From UBA7328 sp002471345 (GTDB lineage Bacteria > Bacteroidota > Bacteroidia > Chitinophagales > Saprospiraceae), in NCBI GenBank assembly GCA_964011275.1, contig CAXGOB010000122.1, positions 1 through 10,283 of the forward strand: 10,283 nucleotides of DNA. Direction: 5' to 3'. A model generated the notes under the pieces. It was not told where the DNA came from, searched no databases, and was given only the letters and a program-made list of their open reading frames with translations. Both the position numbers and the translations under genes were made by a program. This document shows, piece by piece, positions 1 through 7,313 of the stretch; the first letter of the stretch is position 1, and each line of letters begins with the position of its first letter.

Positions 1-1237
1 AGCTTCTGAAGGAGTAGGATCTGGATTTAAGGGTGTATCATCTGAAAATCAATTGTTTTGGACAGCAGACAACTATTTGGTATTCCCTTATGAGGGTGAT
101 GGGTGGACACATTTGTGGAGTCTTTCTTTGAGTATGTCAGAAGTCAAAAACATTACCCCAGGAGAACATGAGGTCCAGTTCGTGAGCTTTGGTCCCAATA
201 AGAAATCAATTTATTTTTCTTCCAATAAGAATGACATCGATAGACAGCACATTTGGAAAGTAGTGCCAAGTTCAGGTAAATCTACTTTAGTCTCCGGTAA
301 TAAAGGAATACAATGGTCTCCAGTTGTTACAAAAAAAGGAGCAGTATTTAGCCTTGCTAGTGGAGGAACCCAACCTGCTCATGTCACTAGAGTGAAATCA
401 GAAGAACTTGCTCCTGTATTGATCTCTGATTTTCCATCTAGAGACTTAATAGAACCAGAACAGATCGTCTTCAAGACAGAAGATGGGATTTCCATTCATG
501 GTCAACTTTTTAAGCCCAAAGAAATGAAAAGTGGTGAAAAGCGTCCCGCTGTCTTATTCTTCCATGGAGGCTCAAGAAGACAAATGCTTCTTGGATTTCA
601 TCACCGAGGATATTATCACAATGCATATGCTCTGAATCAATATTTGGCAAGTCAAGGATACCTTGTATTATCAGTAAATTACAGAAGTGGTATAGGTTAT
701 GGAATGGAATTTAGAGAAGCTTTAGATTATGGTGCAAAAGGAGCGAGTGAGTTTCGTGATGTAATGGCAGCAGGAGAGTATATGAAATCGAGAGCGGATG
801 TAGACGGCAGTAAAATTGGGCTGTGGGGAGGATCTTATGGTGGTTATTTGACAGCCTTAGGACTAGCAAAGGCCTCCGATTTATTTGCTGCAGGAGTTGA
901 TATTCATGGAGTACACGATTGGAATGTGGTGATTAAAAACTTTGTGCCTTCGTATAATTTTTTAGAAAATGAAGAACAAACTAAATTGGCTTATGAATCT
1001 TCACCTATGCCTTATGTAAAAGACTGGAAGTCTCCAGTACTACTAATTCATGGAGACGATGATAGGAATGTTCCTTTCAGCGAAACTGTAGACATAGCTG
1101 AAGCACTAAGAAGAAACAAGGTTTACTTTGAGCAGTTAATTTTCCCAGATGAAGTTCACGGCTTTCTTAAGCATAAAAATTGGGTAGATGCTTTCGAAGC
1201 AACTGCAGATTTTTTTGATAGATTCTTGAAGAAGTAA
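1..1237 (+). CDS. S9-family serine peptidase, 5'-truncated by window edge
   Basis: C-terminal part of a prolyl oligopeptidase/dipeptidyl-peptidase-like peptidase. The frame is open from base 2 with no stop and no convincing start; the TTG at 53 is an internal Leu codon, so the gene begins upstream of the window. The first ~130 codons resemble beta-propeller blades (for example NYLVFPYEGDGWTHLWSL). An alpha/beta-hydrolase domain follows, with an HGG oxyanion-type motif near 565-575. The catalytic triad is visible: Ser in GGSYGG (codon 833-835), Asp in HGDDDRNVP (1061-1063) and His in DEVHGF (1157-1159). The protein ends FFDRFLKK before TAA at 1235-1237. Family members are usually about 650-800 residues, so roughly the N-terminal 40% is missing. 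Many Bacteroidota homologues are exported, but the signal region is not visible here. It is convergent with the acylase gene. The family call is firm; the exact substrate (dipeptidyl, acylaminoacyl or oligopeptide) is not resolved. Confidence 0.93.
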   Translation, partial: ASEGVGSGFKGVSSENQLFWTADNYLVFPYEGDGWTHLWSLSLSMSEVKNITPGEHEVQFVSFGPNKKSIYFSSNKNDIDRQHIWKVVPSSGKSTLVSGNKGIQWSPVVTKKGAVFSLASGGTQPAHVTRVKSEELAPVLISDFPSRDLIEPEQIVFKTEDGISIHGQLFKPKEMKSGEKRPAVLFFHGGSRRQMLLGFHHRGYYHNAYALNQYLASQGYLVLSVNYRSGIGYGMEFREALDYGAKGASEFRDVMAAGEYMKSRADVDGSKIGLWGGSYGGYLTALGLAKASDLFAAGVDIHGVHDWNVVIKNFVPSYNFLENEEQTKLAYESSPMPYVKDWKSPVLLIHGDDDRNVPFSETVDIAEALRRNKVYFEQLIFPDEVHGFLKHKNWVDAFEATADFFDRFLKK

Positions 1238-1240
1238 AAT

Positions 1241-1288
1241 CTCAAATTTTGTACTTCTCACTTCTGGATACACAGTTCAAAATATGAG
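1241..1288. terminator. Candidate bidirectional terminator between convergent genes
   Basis: CTCAAATTTTG (1241-1251) and CAAAATATGAG (1278-1288) form an 11-bp inverted repeat with one mismatch and a 26-nt loop. It starts 3 nt after the stop codon of the S9 peptidase and lies 41 nt past the stop of the oppositely oriented acylase gene. Read on the minus strand the stem runs into a T-rich stretch (ATTTTACTTCTTC); on the plus strand there is no clear T tract. Placement between two convergent stops is the main support. The stem is AT-rich and the loop is long, so this is tentative. Confidence 0.3.
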
Positions 1289-1298
1289 GGTCTTTCAC

Positions 1299-1317
1299 CA
1301 GACAGCGAAGCAATCTG
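1299..1317. repeat. Imperfect hairpin containing the GCGAAGC mini-hairpin heptamer
   Basis: CAGA at 1299-1302 pairs with TCTG at 1314-1317, and the centre 1305-1311 is GCGAAGC. Two mismatched pairs separate the outer and inner stems. GCGAAGC is known as an unusually stable single-stranded DNA mini-hairpin. It lies 13 nt past the acylase stop codon and could help end that transcript, but no T tract follows on the minus strand. Chance occurrence is possible. Confidence 0.25.
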
Positions 1318-1329
1318 AGTACTGACGCC

Positions 1330-3513
1330 TTACTCTTTCCCTGGTCTGTATTTCGATTTTGCTCTCTTTTCTACATCTTCTTTGTAGAATGCGACATTTT
1401 TAAAATTGGCATCGGCATATAATTGTGCTTGATCATAGAAGTGAGGAGATTCAGGATCACCACTTTGGCCACCTGCTAACATTGACTTTGCCTTCACCTT
1501 TTCTCCAAATTCCACAGCGGCGATGAAGCTATTACCTCTTGTACCATATATCTTTTTAGTATTGTTATTATATCTCTCTCCATAAGCTGCCAATGCTCCC
1601 CATCGCCCTGAAGCAAACCCAACAGCAATGCTCGGAGCGTCATCGTCAAAAGGTTGCCTGATATCACCATTTATTCTTTGGAATCTATGCACATCCCCCC
1701 AAGGTTTGTTCCAAGTGCCAAAGTCAGATTCTAACTTTCTGATCACATTGGTAAACAATGTTATCCTTTCGGATAATGGTGATGTACTACCTGCATGAGT
1801 AAGAAATTCCATAGGAGTACTTCCTTCAGGTCGATCCCCATTTCTATAAAACTCAGTGCCATAATAATGAGCTAAAGTCATGGCCACAGACTCCTTAGAA
1901 GTCTTATAATCCCATTTTCTTAAAACCTCGATAGGATCTTTGAGTTGAGTTGATTTATCACTTTCATCATAGGCTTGGACTAGTCCCGGAATCAATGCCT
2001 CAAAGGCAGGTAAAAAAGGGTCATGGGCTAGCTGGATCAGGTTATCCAATGTAAAGTCATTCTTATTGGTCAGGAGGTCTATAGCATGGACACCTCTGAA
2101 GTTTTCTCTGTCAATAGACATGTATCCCGGATAATTTTCTCGCTTAGGGCTGTATTGAGCAGCTGAGGTATATGGAGTAGAATTACAGTTTTGAATCCAT
2201 CCATTATCGGGATTGAGAACCAGAATATTCTCATCTACAGTATGTAATCCTTGCCAGTCTGTTTTTGGATCACTACCATCTACAGGTTTGGAATAGTCAA
2301 AGGCTTCATCTCGTTTAGGCACGAAGTTTCCATGGAAATAAGCTACGTTTCCTTCTGCATCAGCATAGACTGTATTATTTGAAGAATTGGTTCTTATGTC
2401 CATCATTTCCCTAAATCCTTTATAACCTGATTGTTTTGTTCTTATAAAAGATTGTTGAAGTGCTTTAGCTGGGGCCCACATCATGGCTGAGGATATCCAA
2501 TTATCTCCTTCCATATGTGTGATAGGGCCGTGATGGGTACGATGGATAGGAAATGTTTTTGTGCTAAAGCCATCACCATCTTTATAAGATAGAGTGGTGT
2601 TTGAAGATGTTACTGGTCTCAGCTCTTCTCCATATTCATAGAATAATTTTCCATCAACTTTAGCAATTTGCTCCTTGAACTGATCCATCACATCTGTATA
2701 CGTGGAAGTATGCATCCATCCTGTTCTTTCATTGAATCCTTGGTACACAAAAAACTGCCCCCACGTCACTGCTCCATATGCATTCAGTCCTTCTTCACTG
2801 ACTACGTGAACTTCACCTCTGAAATAAAATGAAGTATGAGGATTGATCAATAACAGACTGTTTCCAGATTCTGTCAATTTACCTGAGATAGCGATTCCAT
2901 TTGAGCCTTGAGGTTCTGCCATTTCTTTTTCTTTTTCCAGTTCTGCACTTTCTAAATGGGGTAGGGGAAGGCCATTTTCATAAAAGGACTTAATCTTAGA
3001 CGTAGATATTCTTTCGATATCCCCACCAATAGAGCCTTCGCTGAAGTACATAGGCATCCATGGCTCGAAATGAGTCAAAAGCCTAGGCTTTACTTCTGGA
3101 TGAGATTTTAGGTAAAAGTTGATGCCATCTGCAAAAGCAACACAAAGTTTTTGAAGCCATTCTGGGCTATTATTGAAATACTCCTTTGCCTCATTCTCAG
3201 ACATAAAGAGTTTTGCTCTCAGATCGCTGTAAATTGCTTCTTCTCCTTCTACCTCTGCCAATCTTCCTGTAGCCCAAATATAATTTTGCTCTACTCTATT
3301 AAAATCATCTTCACATTGAGCATATAATAATCCAAATACTGCATCAGCATCTGTCTTCCCATATATATGTGGAACCCCAAAATCATCACGGATAATTTCA
3401 GTATTAGCTTGATGTGATTCCCATCTTTCTTCTTCAGTGGGTTCTGACGTCTTTTCAGTGGATTCCGAACATCCAATGATCAGGAATAACATTAGTACTG
3501 ATAATCTATACAT
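1330..3513 (-). CDS. Penicillin/AHL acylase-family Ntn-hydrolase, lipoprotein
   Basis: Amidase of peptidase family S45: a precursor that cuts itself before an internal Ser, which becomes the N-terminal nucleophile of the beta chain. I chose ATG at 3513 (MYRLSVLMLFLIIGC, lipobox Cys15); an in-frame TTG six bases upstream would add only Met-Lys. Numbering from this ATG (727 aa), the alpha part carries the family motif RDDFGVPHIYG (about 42-52). The cleavage site is Gly203-Ser204 in EPQGSNG. The beta chain has NPH (His226) and the NNTVYADAEGN segment, with a probable catalytic Asn near 380. Total length is normal for the family. Family members cleave the amide side chain of penicillins, N-acyl homoserine lactones, aculeacin-like lipopeptides and similar compounds; the substrate cannot be read here. 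The Cys is followed by SES and many Glu, compatible with surface export signals of Bacteroidota lipoproteins. It is the last minus-strand gene, 139 nt after the VOC gene. Confidence 0.92.
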   Translation of the reverse strand: MYRLSVLMLFLIIGCSESTEKTSEPTEEERWESHQANTEIIRDDFGVPHIYGKTDADAVFGLLYAQCEDDFNRVEQNYIWATGRLAEVEGEEAIYSDLRAKLFMSENEAKEYFNNSPEWLQKLCVAFADGINFYLKSHPEVKPRLLTHFEPWMPMYFSEGSIGGDIERISTSKIKSFYENGLPLPHLESAELEKEKEMAEPQGSNGIAISGKLTESGNSLLLINPHTSFYFRGEVHVVSEEGLNAYGAVTWGQFFVYQGFNERTGWMHTSTYTDVMDQFKEQIAKVDGKLFYEYGEELRPVTSSNTTLSYKDGDGFSTKTFPIHRTHHGPITHMEGDNWISSAMMWAPAKALQQSFIRTKQSGYKGFREMMDIRTNSSNNTVYADAEGNVAYFHGNFVPKRDEAFDYSKPVDGSDPKTDWQGLHTVDENILVLNPDNGWIQNCNSTPYTSAAQYSPKRENYPGYMSIDRENFRGVHAIDLLTNKNDFTLDNLIQLAHDPFLPAFEALIPGLVQAYDESDKSTQLKDPIEVLRKWDYKTSKESVAMTLAHYYGTEFYRNGDRPEGSTPMEFLTHAGSTSPLSERITLFTNVIRKLESDFGTWNKPWGDVHRFQRINGDIRQPFDDDAPSIAVGFASGRWGALAAYGERYNNNTKKIYGTRGNSFIAAVEFGEKVKAKSMLAGGQSGDPESPHFYDQAQLYADANFKNVAFYKEDVEKRAKSKYRPGKE

Positions 3514-3566
3514 TTTCAATGTTGATTTGAATTGATAATTGAATACAAAAAATGAAGGTTTTGATT

Positions 3567-3578
3567 CATCATATGATG
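3567..3578. promoter_or_regulatory. Perfect 12-bp palindrome upstream of the acylase gene
   Basis: CATCATATGATG is perfectly self-complementary and sits 54 bp before the chosen acylase start (3513), inside the 139-bp gap to the VOC gene. It is enclosed by a wider inverted repeat: ATGAAGGT at 3552-3559 and ACCTTCAT at 3609-3616. The position suits an operator for a dimeric regulator, or part of a hairpin in the leader. No conserved Bacteroidota promoter boxes were clear next to it, so the role is inferred from position only. Confidence 0.25.
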
Positions 3579-3652
3579 GCTAAAAATACGAAAGGCTCTT
3601 CACAATCTACCTTCATGTTCAAATAGTAAATATGTGCTAAAAGAATAAGTAG

Positions 3653-4129
3653 CTATTTCTCAAATAACTGAATTCTATTTCCGTCAGGATCAAGTAGAAC
3701 TACCATTTTTTTATTTGTAATAGAATCTGTAACAACACTGCCGACTAAATTGACTTCGAAATGTTTCAAATGGTCTATCCACTCATCAAAATGATCAACA
3801 GAGAATCCAAATTTGAACAGTCCTTTTATTTTGGTTTTCGGAGGAAAATTAGAGAGTAATTCTTTAGTGCTTTGAGCAGATTTTAGCTCGATTAACTCAA
3901 GAGCGTTATGTTCATTTGATAAATTGGCTTGCCTTAATCCCATATCTTCACGCTTCTGCAAATTCAAAGTTTCATACCCTAACAGGTCTTTATACCATTG
4001 GATTGAAATATCTATGTCATCTACAATGATGGCTGTAAAAGAAGATTCTATTTGTGAAGGAATATTTGATTGACTGTGGATAAAAGAATTACATAAGATC
4101 AGCAACAAAATCAAGTAAATGTAACGCAT
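3653..4129 (-). CDS. Exported VOC (glyoxalase/bleomycin-resistance fold) protein
   Basis: Small protein of one vicinal-oxygen-chelate unit after an N-terminal signal peptide (MRYIYLILLLILCNSFIHSQ, cleavage probably near residue 18-20). I used ATG at 4129; a GTG codon directly before it is in frame but less likely. The 158 residues hold two beta-alpha-beta-beta-beta halves: TAIIVDDIDISIQWYKDLLGYETL (roughly 33-56 in outline) and a second half ending LLDPDGNRIQLFEK, the usual VOC ending. Aligning by eye with metal-dependent glyoxalases and dioxygenases, the usual ligand positions are altered: the first His is Phe (SFTAIIV), the third-site His is Lys (LFKFGFSVD) and the final Glu of IEL is Gln (IQL). 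It may therefore bind ligand without a metal, or act as a binding or resistance protein. Export is unusual for this fold. It lies 67 nt after the sulfatase stop and may be transcribed with it. Specific function is unknown. Confidence 0.85.
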   Translation of the reverse strand: MRYIYLILLLILCNSFIHSQSNIPSQIESSFTAIIVDDIDISIQWYKDLLGYETLNLQKREDMGLRQANLSNEHNALELIELKSAQSTKELLSNFPPKTKIKGLFKFGFSVDHFDEWIDHLKHFEVNLVGSVVTDSITNKKMVVLLDPDGNRIQLFEK

Positions 4130-4196
4130 CACTTTTGGAATTTTAATTGGAGAAATAATTATAGAACGAAGGCGTAAAAGTTAATATTTTGGATTC

Positions 4197-6167
4197 TTAA
4201 GGCTCTATGATATTAAACATTTCTTCAAAGGGAGTCTCCATTAATTTCTGAAAGTCAGTATAGTCACTTCTCTTTCCTTCTATTTTGATATCTCCTGATA
4301 ATACCTTTCTTAGTCCAGTTGTTTTCTTCGTGATAATATCATTGAACACACTTTTATTCATGGTTATAGTTGCATTTGCATTCTCTGCAAATACTCCAGG
4401 TCTATTATGTAAAACATCATTTTTTAAATAGAGAGAGATGGTCTGATCTATGTCAGGAAAGACCATATTAAATACATATTCTTTTCCATTGATTTTAGAT
4501 CTATCCAATCTTACAGCCATGTAGTCATAAAAATTCTCTAATGTGAGGTTGACCAAAATATCATCTTTTGATGTTAGGCCTTTGAAATGCTTTTGAGTAA
4601 TTCCTTCTCTAAGCTCTTGAGCACCAGTGAGGTAGAAATTCCGCCAAGGTCCAGATTCTGAGACAATTCCTAAATTGGTGTATACTTCAGCTAGTTTGTT
4701 CCTAGCAGTTTGATTTTTTGGCTCTGCGAAAACAATATGATTCAACATAGTGGCAGCCCATCTTAAATTCCCTTTGTCTATATCGCTTTGAACTAATTCT
4801 AGAACATTTTGAGACCCTCCCATATATTCAATATACTTTTTGGATTCAGCTTCTGGCGGCAAAGCATTAAGATTAGCAGGATTAGCATCAAACCACCCAT
4901 AGTAAAGTTGATATTGAGCTTTGACATTGTGACTGAGTGTACCATAATATCCACGATTAGCAAAGACCGATGAAAGTGAATTGGGGAGCTTTACCATTTC
5001 GGCTATCTCCAACATCGTGTATCCTTGGTTAGCTCTGTGTAAAGTCTCATCATGTACAAACTTGTATAAATCTCTTTGCTTTTCCCATAATTCAAGAATC
5101 TCTTCTCTTCCCCAAGTGGGCCAATGATGGCTTCCAAAGCTTACTTCAACTTCATCGCCAAAAAGCTGAATGGTCTGATCTATATATTTACTCCATTTAA
5201 GCCCATTTCTGACTTGTGCTCCACGGAGAGTATAAAGGTTATGAAGCGTATGATTGATCTCCTCGGCCTGACAAAATGCTTTGTACTTAGGAAAGTAAAA
5301 CATGCATTCTGCTGGAGCCTCTGCTTCAGGAGTATTCTGAAATATAATATCAAGACCATCTATGTTGATGGTTTGGCCAGTTTCAGTAATCGTAGGTTTT
5401 AAAATACTCACTTTTCCTGAACTTACTTTTTGTCCTAATCCATTGCCTATCATACCTAAACTGTCGGTAGGAAGAAGATGGCCAAACATATAAGTAGCTC
5501 TTCGTTTCATACCATTTCCACCAATTACATTCTCACTTATAGAATGTTCGAAAAAACCTTCAGGAGCGATGATTTCAATTCCCTTTTCACTAATCTCAGC
5601 CTCATTTGCAATACCCTTCATTCCTCCAAAATGATCTATATGGCTATGTGTTATAATTATAGCTTTTACTGGTTTTTTTCCAAGTTGATCATCTACTAAT
5701 TTCATTGCTGCTCTTGCAACTCCAACCGTAGTTAATGGATCAATTACTATCCATCCTTCATCTGTTGCTACGACTGTCATATTAGCTAAGTCAAATCCTC
5801 TTACTTGATAGATTCCTTCAGTCACTTTGAAAAGGCCATGCTTCCTGTTGAGTTGAGATTGTCTCCATAGACTTGGATTTACTGTAGATGGAGCTTCTTG
5901 ATCCAAAAAATCAAACCAGCTCAGATCCATACCAATGGTCCCATCATCGTTGTATATTTTAGGTTCACTGAGAGTTGAAATAAAACCTTTTTCAGCTCTT
6001 TCAAAGTCGCTTTTGTCTTCAAATGGTAAATCGTTAAGAATTTTACTTCTTATTTCTAAGGCACTTCTATTGGGCTGTATATCAATAGATTTTACAGAAC
6101 TTTCTGAACAAGAAAAGATGACGAGAACTGAGCAGATAAGCAATAGAGAATATAAGCGATACTTCAT
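4197..6167 (-). CDS. Alkyl sulfatase (SdsA1/BDS1 type, metallo-beta-lactamase fold), lipoprotein
   Basis: Class III sulfatase, expected to hydrolyse alkyl sulfate esters such as SDS to an alcohol plus sulfate using two zinc ions. Starts at ATG 6167 with signal MKYRLYSLLLICSVLVIFSC (lipobox Cys20). The metallo-beta-lactamase domain covers about 110-350. Metal ligands visible are THSHIDH (His174, His176, Asp178, His179), Glu283 in EAEAPAE, Glu302 in AEEINHTLHN, and His347/348 in SHHWPTWG. The stretches HTLHNLYTLRGAQVRNG and SHHWP are diagnostic for this family and separate it from true beta-lactamases. After this come an alkylsulfatase dimerisation region (about 353-495) and a C-terminal SCP2-like domain (about 520-655) that may bind the alkyl chain. 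The 656 residues match the family norm. Pseudomonas SdsA1 is secreted; here lipid anchoring is predicted instead. The gene is 168 nt downstream of the aspartic-protease gene and 67 nt before the VOC gene. Identity is very clear; natural substrate unknown. Confidence 0.95.
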   Translation of the reverse strand: MKYRLYSLLLICSVLVIFSCSESSVKSIDIQPNRSALEIRSKILNDLPFEDKSDFERAEKGFISTLSEPKIYNDDGTIGMDLSWFDFLDQEAPSTVNPSLWRQSQLNRKHGLFKVTEGIYQVRGFDLANMTVVATDEGWIVIDPLTTVGVARAAMKLVDDQLGKKPVKAIIITHSHIDHFGGMKGIANEAEISEKGIEIIAPEGFFEHSISENVIGGNGMKRRATYMFGHLLPTDSLGMIGNGLGQKVSSGKVSILKPTITETGQTINIDGLDIIFQNTPEAEAPAECMFYFPKYKAFCQAEEINHTLHNLYTLRGAQVRNGLKWSKYIDQTIQLFGDEVEVSFGSHHWPTWGREEILELWEKQRDLYKFVHDETLHRANQGYTMLEIAEMVKLPNSLSSVFANRGYYGTLSHNVKAQYQLYYGWFDANPANLNALPPEAESKKYIEYMGGSQNVLELVQSDIDKGNLRWAATMLNHIVFAEPKNQTARNKLAEVYTNLGIVSESGPWRNFYLTGAQELREGITQKHFKGLTSKDDILVNLTLENFYDYMAVRLDRSKINGKEYVFNMVFPDIDQTISLYLKNDVLHNRPGVFAENANATITMNKSVFNDIITKKTTGLRKVLSGDIKIEGKRSDYTDFQKLMETPFEEMFNIIEP

Positions 6168-6292
6168 TTTGAGTAATGTTTCTGACTAAATGTAAATAGA
6201 AAAACAGAGCTACCACAAATAAGTCAGGTCTCCTCCTAGAATATTATATCTAGTTTAATTTTGTTAAACATGTCATTGGACTATATTGAAGT

Positions 6293-6310
6293 AATCCTTC
6301 ATGATGGATT
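6293..6310. repeat. 18-bp near-perfect palindrome after the aspartic-protease gene
   Basis: AATCCTTCATGATGGATT pairs along its full length except for one T-T position (6298/6305). It begins 25 nt beyond the aspartic-protease stop codon and lies 126 nt before the sulfatase start. It could be a weak terminator for the upstream gene or an operator for the sulfatase gene. There is no T tract after it on the minus strand, which argues against a standard intrinsic terminator. The rest of this 168-nt gap shows only another loose dyad (CTAGA...TCTAG, 6236-6253). Confidence 0.25.
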
Positions 6311-6335
6311 CAGCCATTAAAAGTATTATTCAGCA

Positions 6336-7298
6336 TTACCTTAGAAAAAGTGCCTTTTGATTAGGATAATCAATTGATATAGATTTAAAATGCTTAAAAC
6401 ATGAGCCACCTATTGCTCCTTCTATTGTTTTGTCCATCCATTTAGACATCCATTCTTTAAAATTTTGATCAGCTCTTTTTGCAAACCAAACTGGACCCAC
6501 AGTGTGATTTCCAATAATTATTTCAGGAACTTCTATGATATCAGCACCAATGGATGTATCTCCACCATCGATCACTTTCCAATCTGGGTTTTCTGATTTC
6601 CACTTATCAAATATCGAAGTAATGATAAAACTACCGCCAACCCTTTCTTTATTATTGAAATAGACTAGGGCATCAGAACTTGGGTTTATAGTCGCTCCCG
6701 TATCAAACAACACGGGAATGGTATCATTTTGAACTATCATTTCAATACTAGGAAAATGCGTCGTGAAATTTCCAGACTCATCTTTTTGTAACCCTAATTG
6801 AACGGGATGACTACTGTTCACTTTGGACCAGTGGATGGTATCTATGGAATAAAGACTTTTGTCTTCATAATTAAATTCCCAAATTCGATTACCAAACCAA
6901 AAGCTACCTAACATGCCAGCATTAAAATCATTTCGATATTTTTCACCTCGGTAAATGGAATAAGATGAACTAGGCTTTGGCACTTTGCTCTCTAAGAATA
7001 ATTCATCAAGGTCAACAGTTTCAGTTAATTTGTTTTCTTCATAAGAGCTGTCGATTTTAAGTTCTTTTGCAGATGTCACTTCTGGATAAACAAACCTTCC
7101 ACCACCAGTATCGGTAAAAAAAGTAAGTGTATCATTACTGACAGGAATATCTAAATAAATAAGATTGTTTCTAAAAATGGCCTGCTCGATATTCAATTTG
7201 TTTATAAGCCAATCTGAAGATTTGACTTCAATTTTAATTGAATTTTCTTTGCAACTGATAATAAACAAAACACTAATTACAAATAAGTATTTAACCAT
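6336..7298 (-). CDS. Two-lobed aspartic-protease-like lipoprotein
   Basis: Probable clan AA aspartic protease with both active-site motifs in one chain. Starts at ATG 7298; signal MVKYLFVISVLFIISC has lipobox Cys16. Lobe 1 (about 40-150) contains FFTDTGGGRF with Asp63, then GMLGSFWFGNRIWEFNYEDK. Lobe 2 (about 165-320) contains VLFDTGATINP with Asp199, then GAIGGSCFKHFKSISIDYPN and ends KALFLR. Each lobe therefore follows the same order: DTG loop, hydrophobic-Gly (GxxG), then a (D/N)Y strand, as in retropepsin-like domains, and the pair looks like an internal duplication. Lobe 2 has a standard DTGA; lobe 1 has DTGG, which is less usual. Many Bacteroidota relatives carry a PDZ domain; none is seen here. 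It lies 132 nt after fhs, with several palindromes before and over its start codon. An alternative is a non-catalytic ligand-binding protein of the same fold. The substrate is unknown. Confidence 0.8.
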   Translation of the reverse strand: MVKYLFVISVLFIISCKENSIKIEVKSSDWLINKLNIEQAIFRNNLIYLDIPVSNDTLTFFTDTGGGRFVYPEVTSAKELKIDSSYEENKLTETVDLDELFLESKVPKPSSSYSIYRGEKYRNDFNAGMLGSFWFGNRIWEFNYEDKSLYSIDTIHWSKVNSSHPVQLGLQKDESGNFTTHFPSIEMIVQNDTIPVLFDTGATINPSSDALVYFNNKERVGGSFIITSIFDKWKSENPDWKVIDGGDTSIGADIIEVPEIIIGNHTVGPVWFAKRADQNFKEWMSKWMDKTIEGAIGGSCFKHFKSISIDYPNQKALFLR

Positions 7299-7309
7299 AG
7301 AGCTCTATG
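7296..7309. promoter_or_regulatory. Perfect 14-bp palindrome spanning the aspartic-protease start codon
   Basis: CATAGAGCTCTATG is fully self-complementary and its last three bases on the minus strand are the ATG start codon (7298-7296). As RNA it could fold as a 5-bp stem (CATAG/CTATG) with an AGCT loop, placing the start codon in the stem; as DNA it could be bound by a dimeric protein. Whether it acts in either way is inference. Confidence 0.35.
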
Positions 7310-7313
7310 TTAT

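Noticed and set aside
3291..3476. 61-codon minus-strand frame within the acylase N-terminal region
   Set aside because: It lies in another frame of the acylase gene and its protein is Lys/Met-rich with no domain.
4197..6167. True metallo-beta-lactamase as the identity of the HxHxDH protein
   Set aside because: The length, the HTLHNLYTLRG and SHHWP segments and the C-terminal SCP2-like region fit alkyl sulfatases and not beta-lactamases.
5124..6189. Several plus-strand open frames (5124-5402, 5478-5699, 5935-6189) across the sulfatase gene
   Set aside because: All are antisense to the alkyl sulfatase, low in complexity and without family features.
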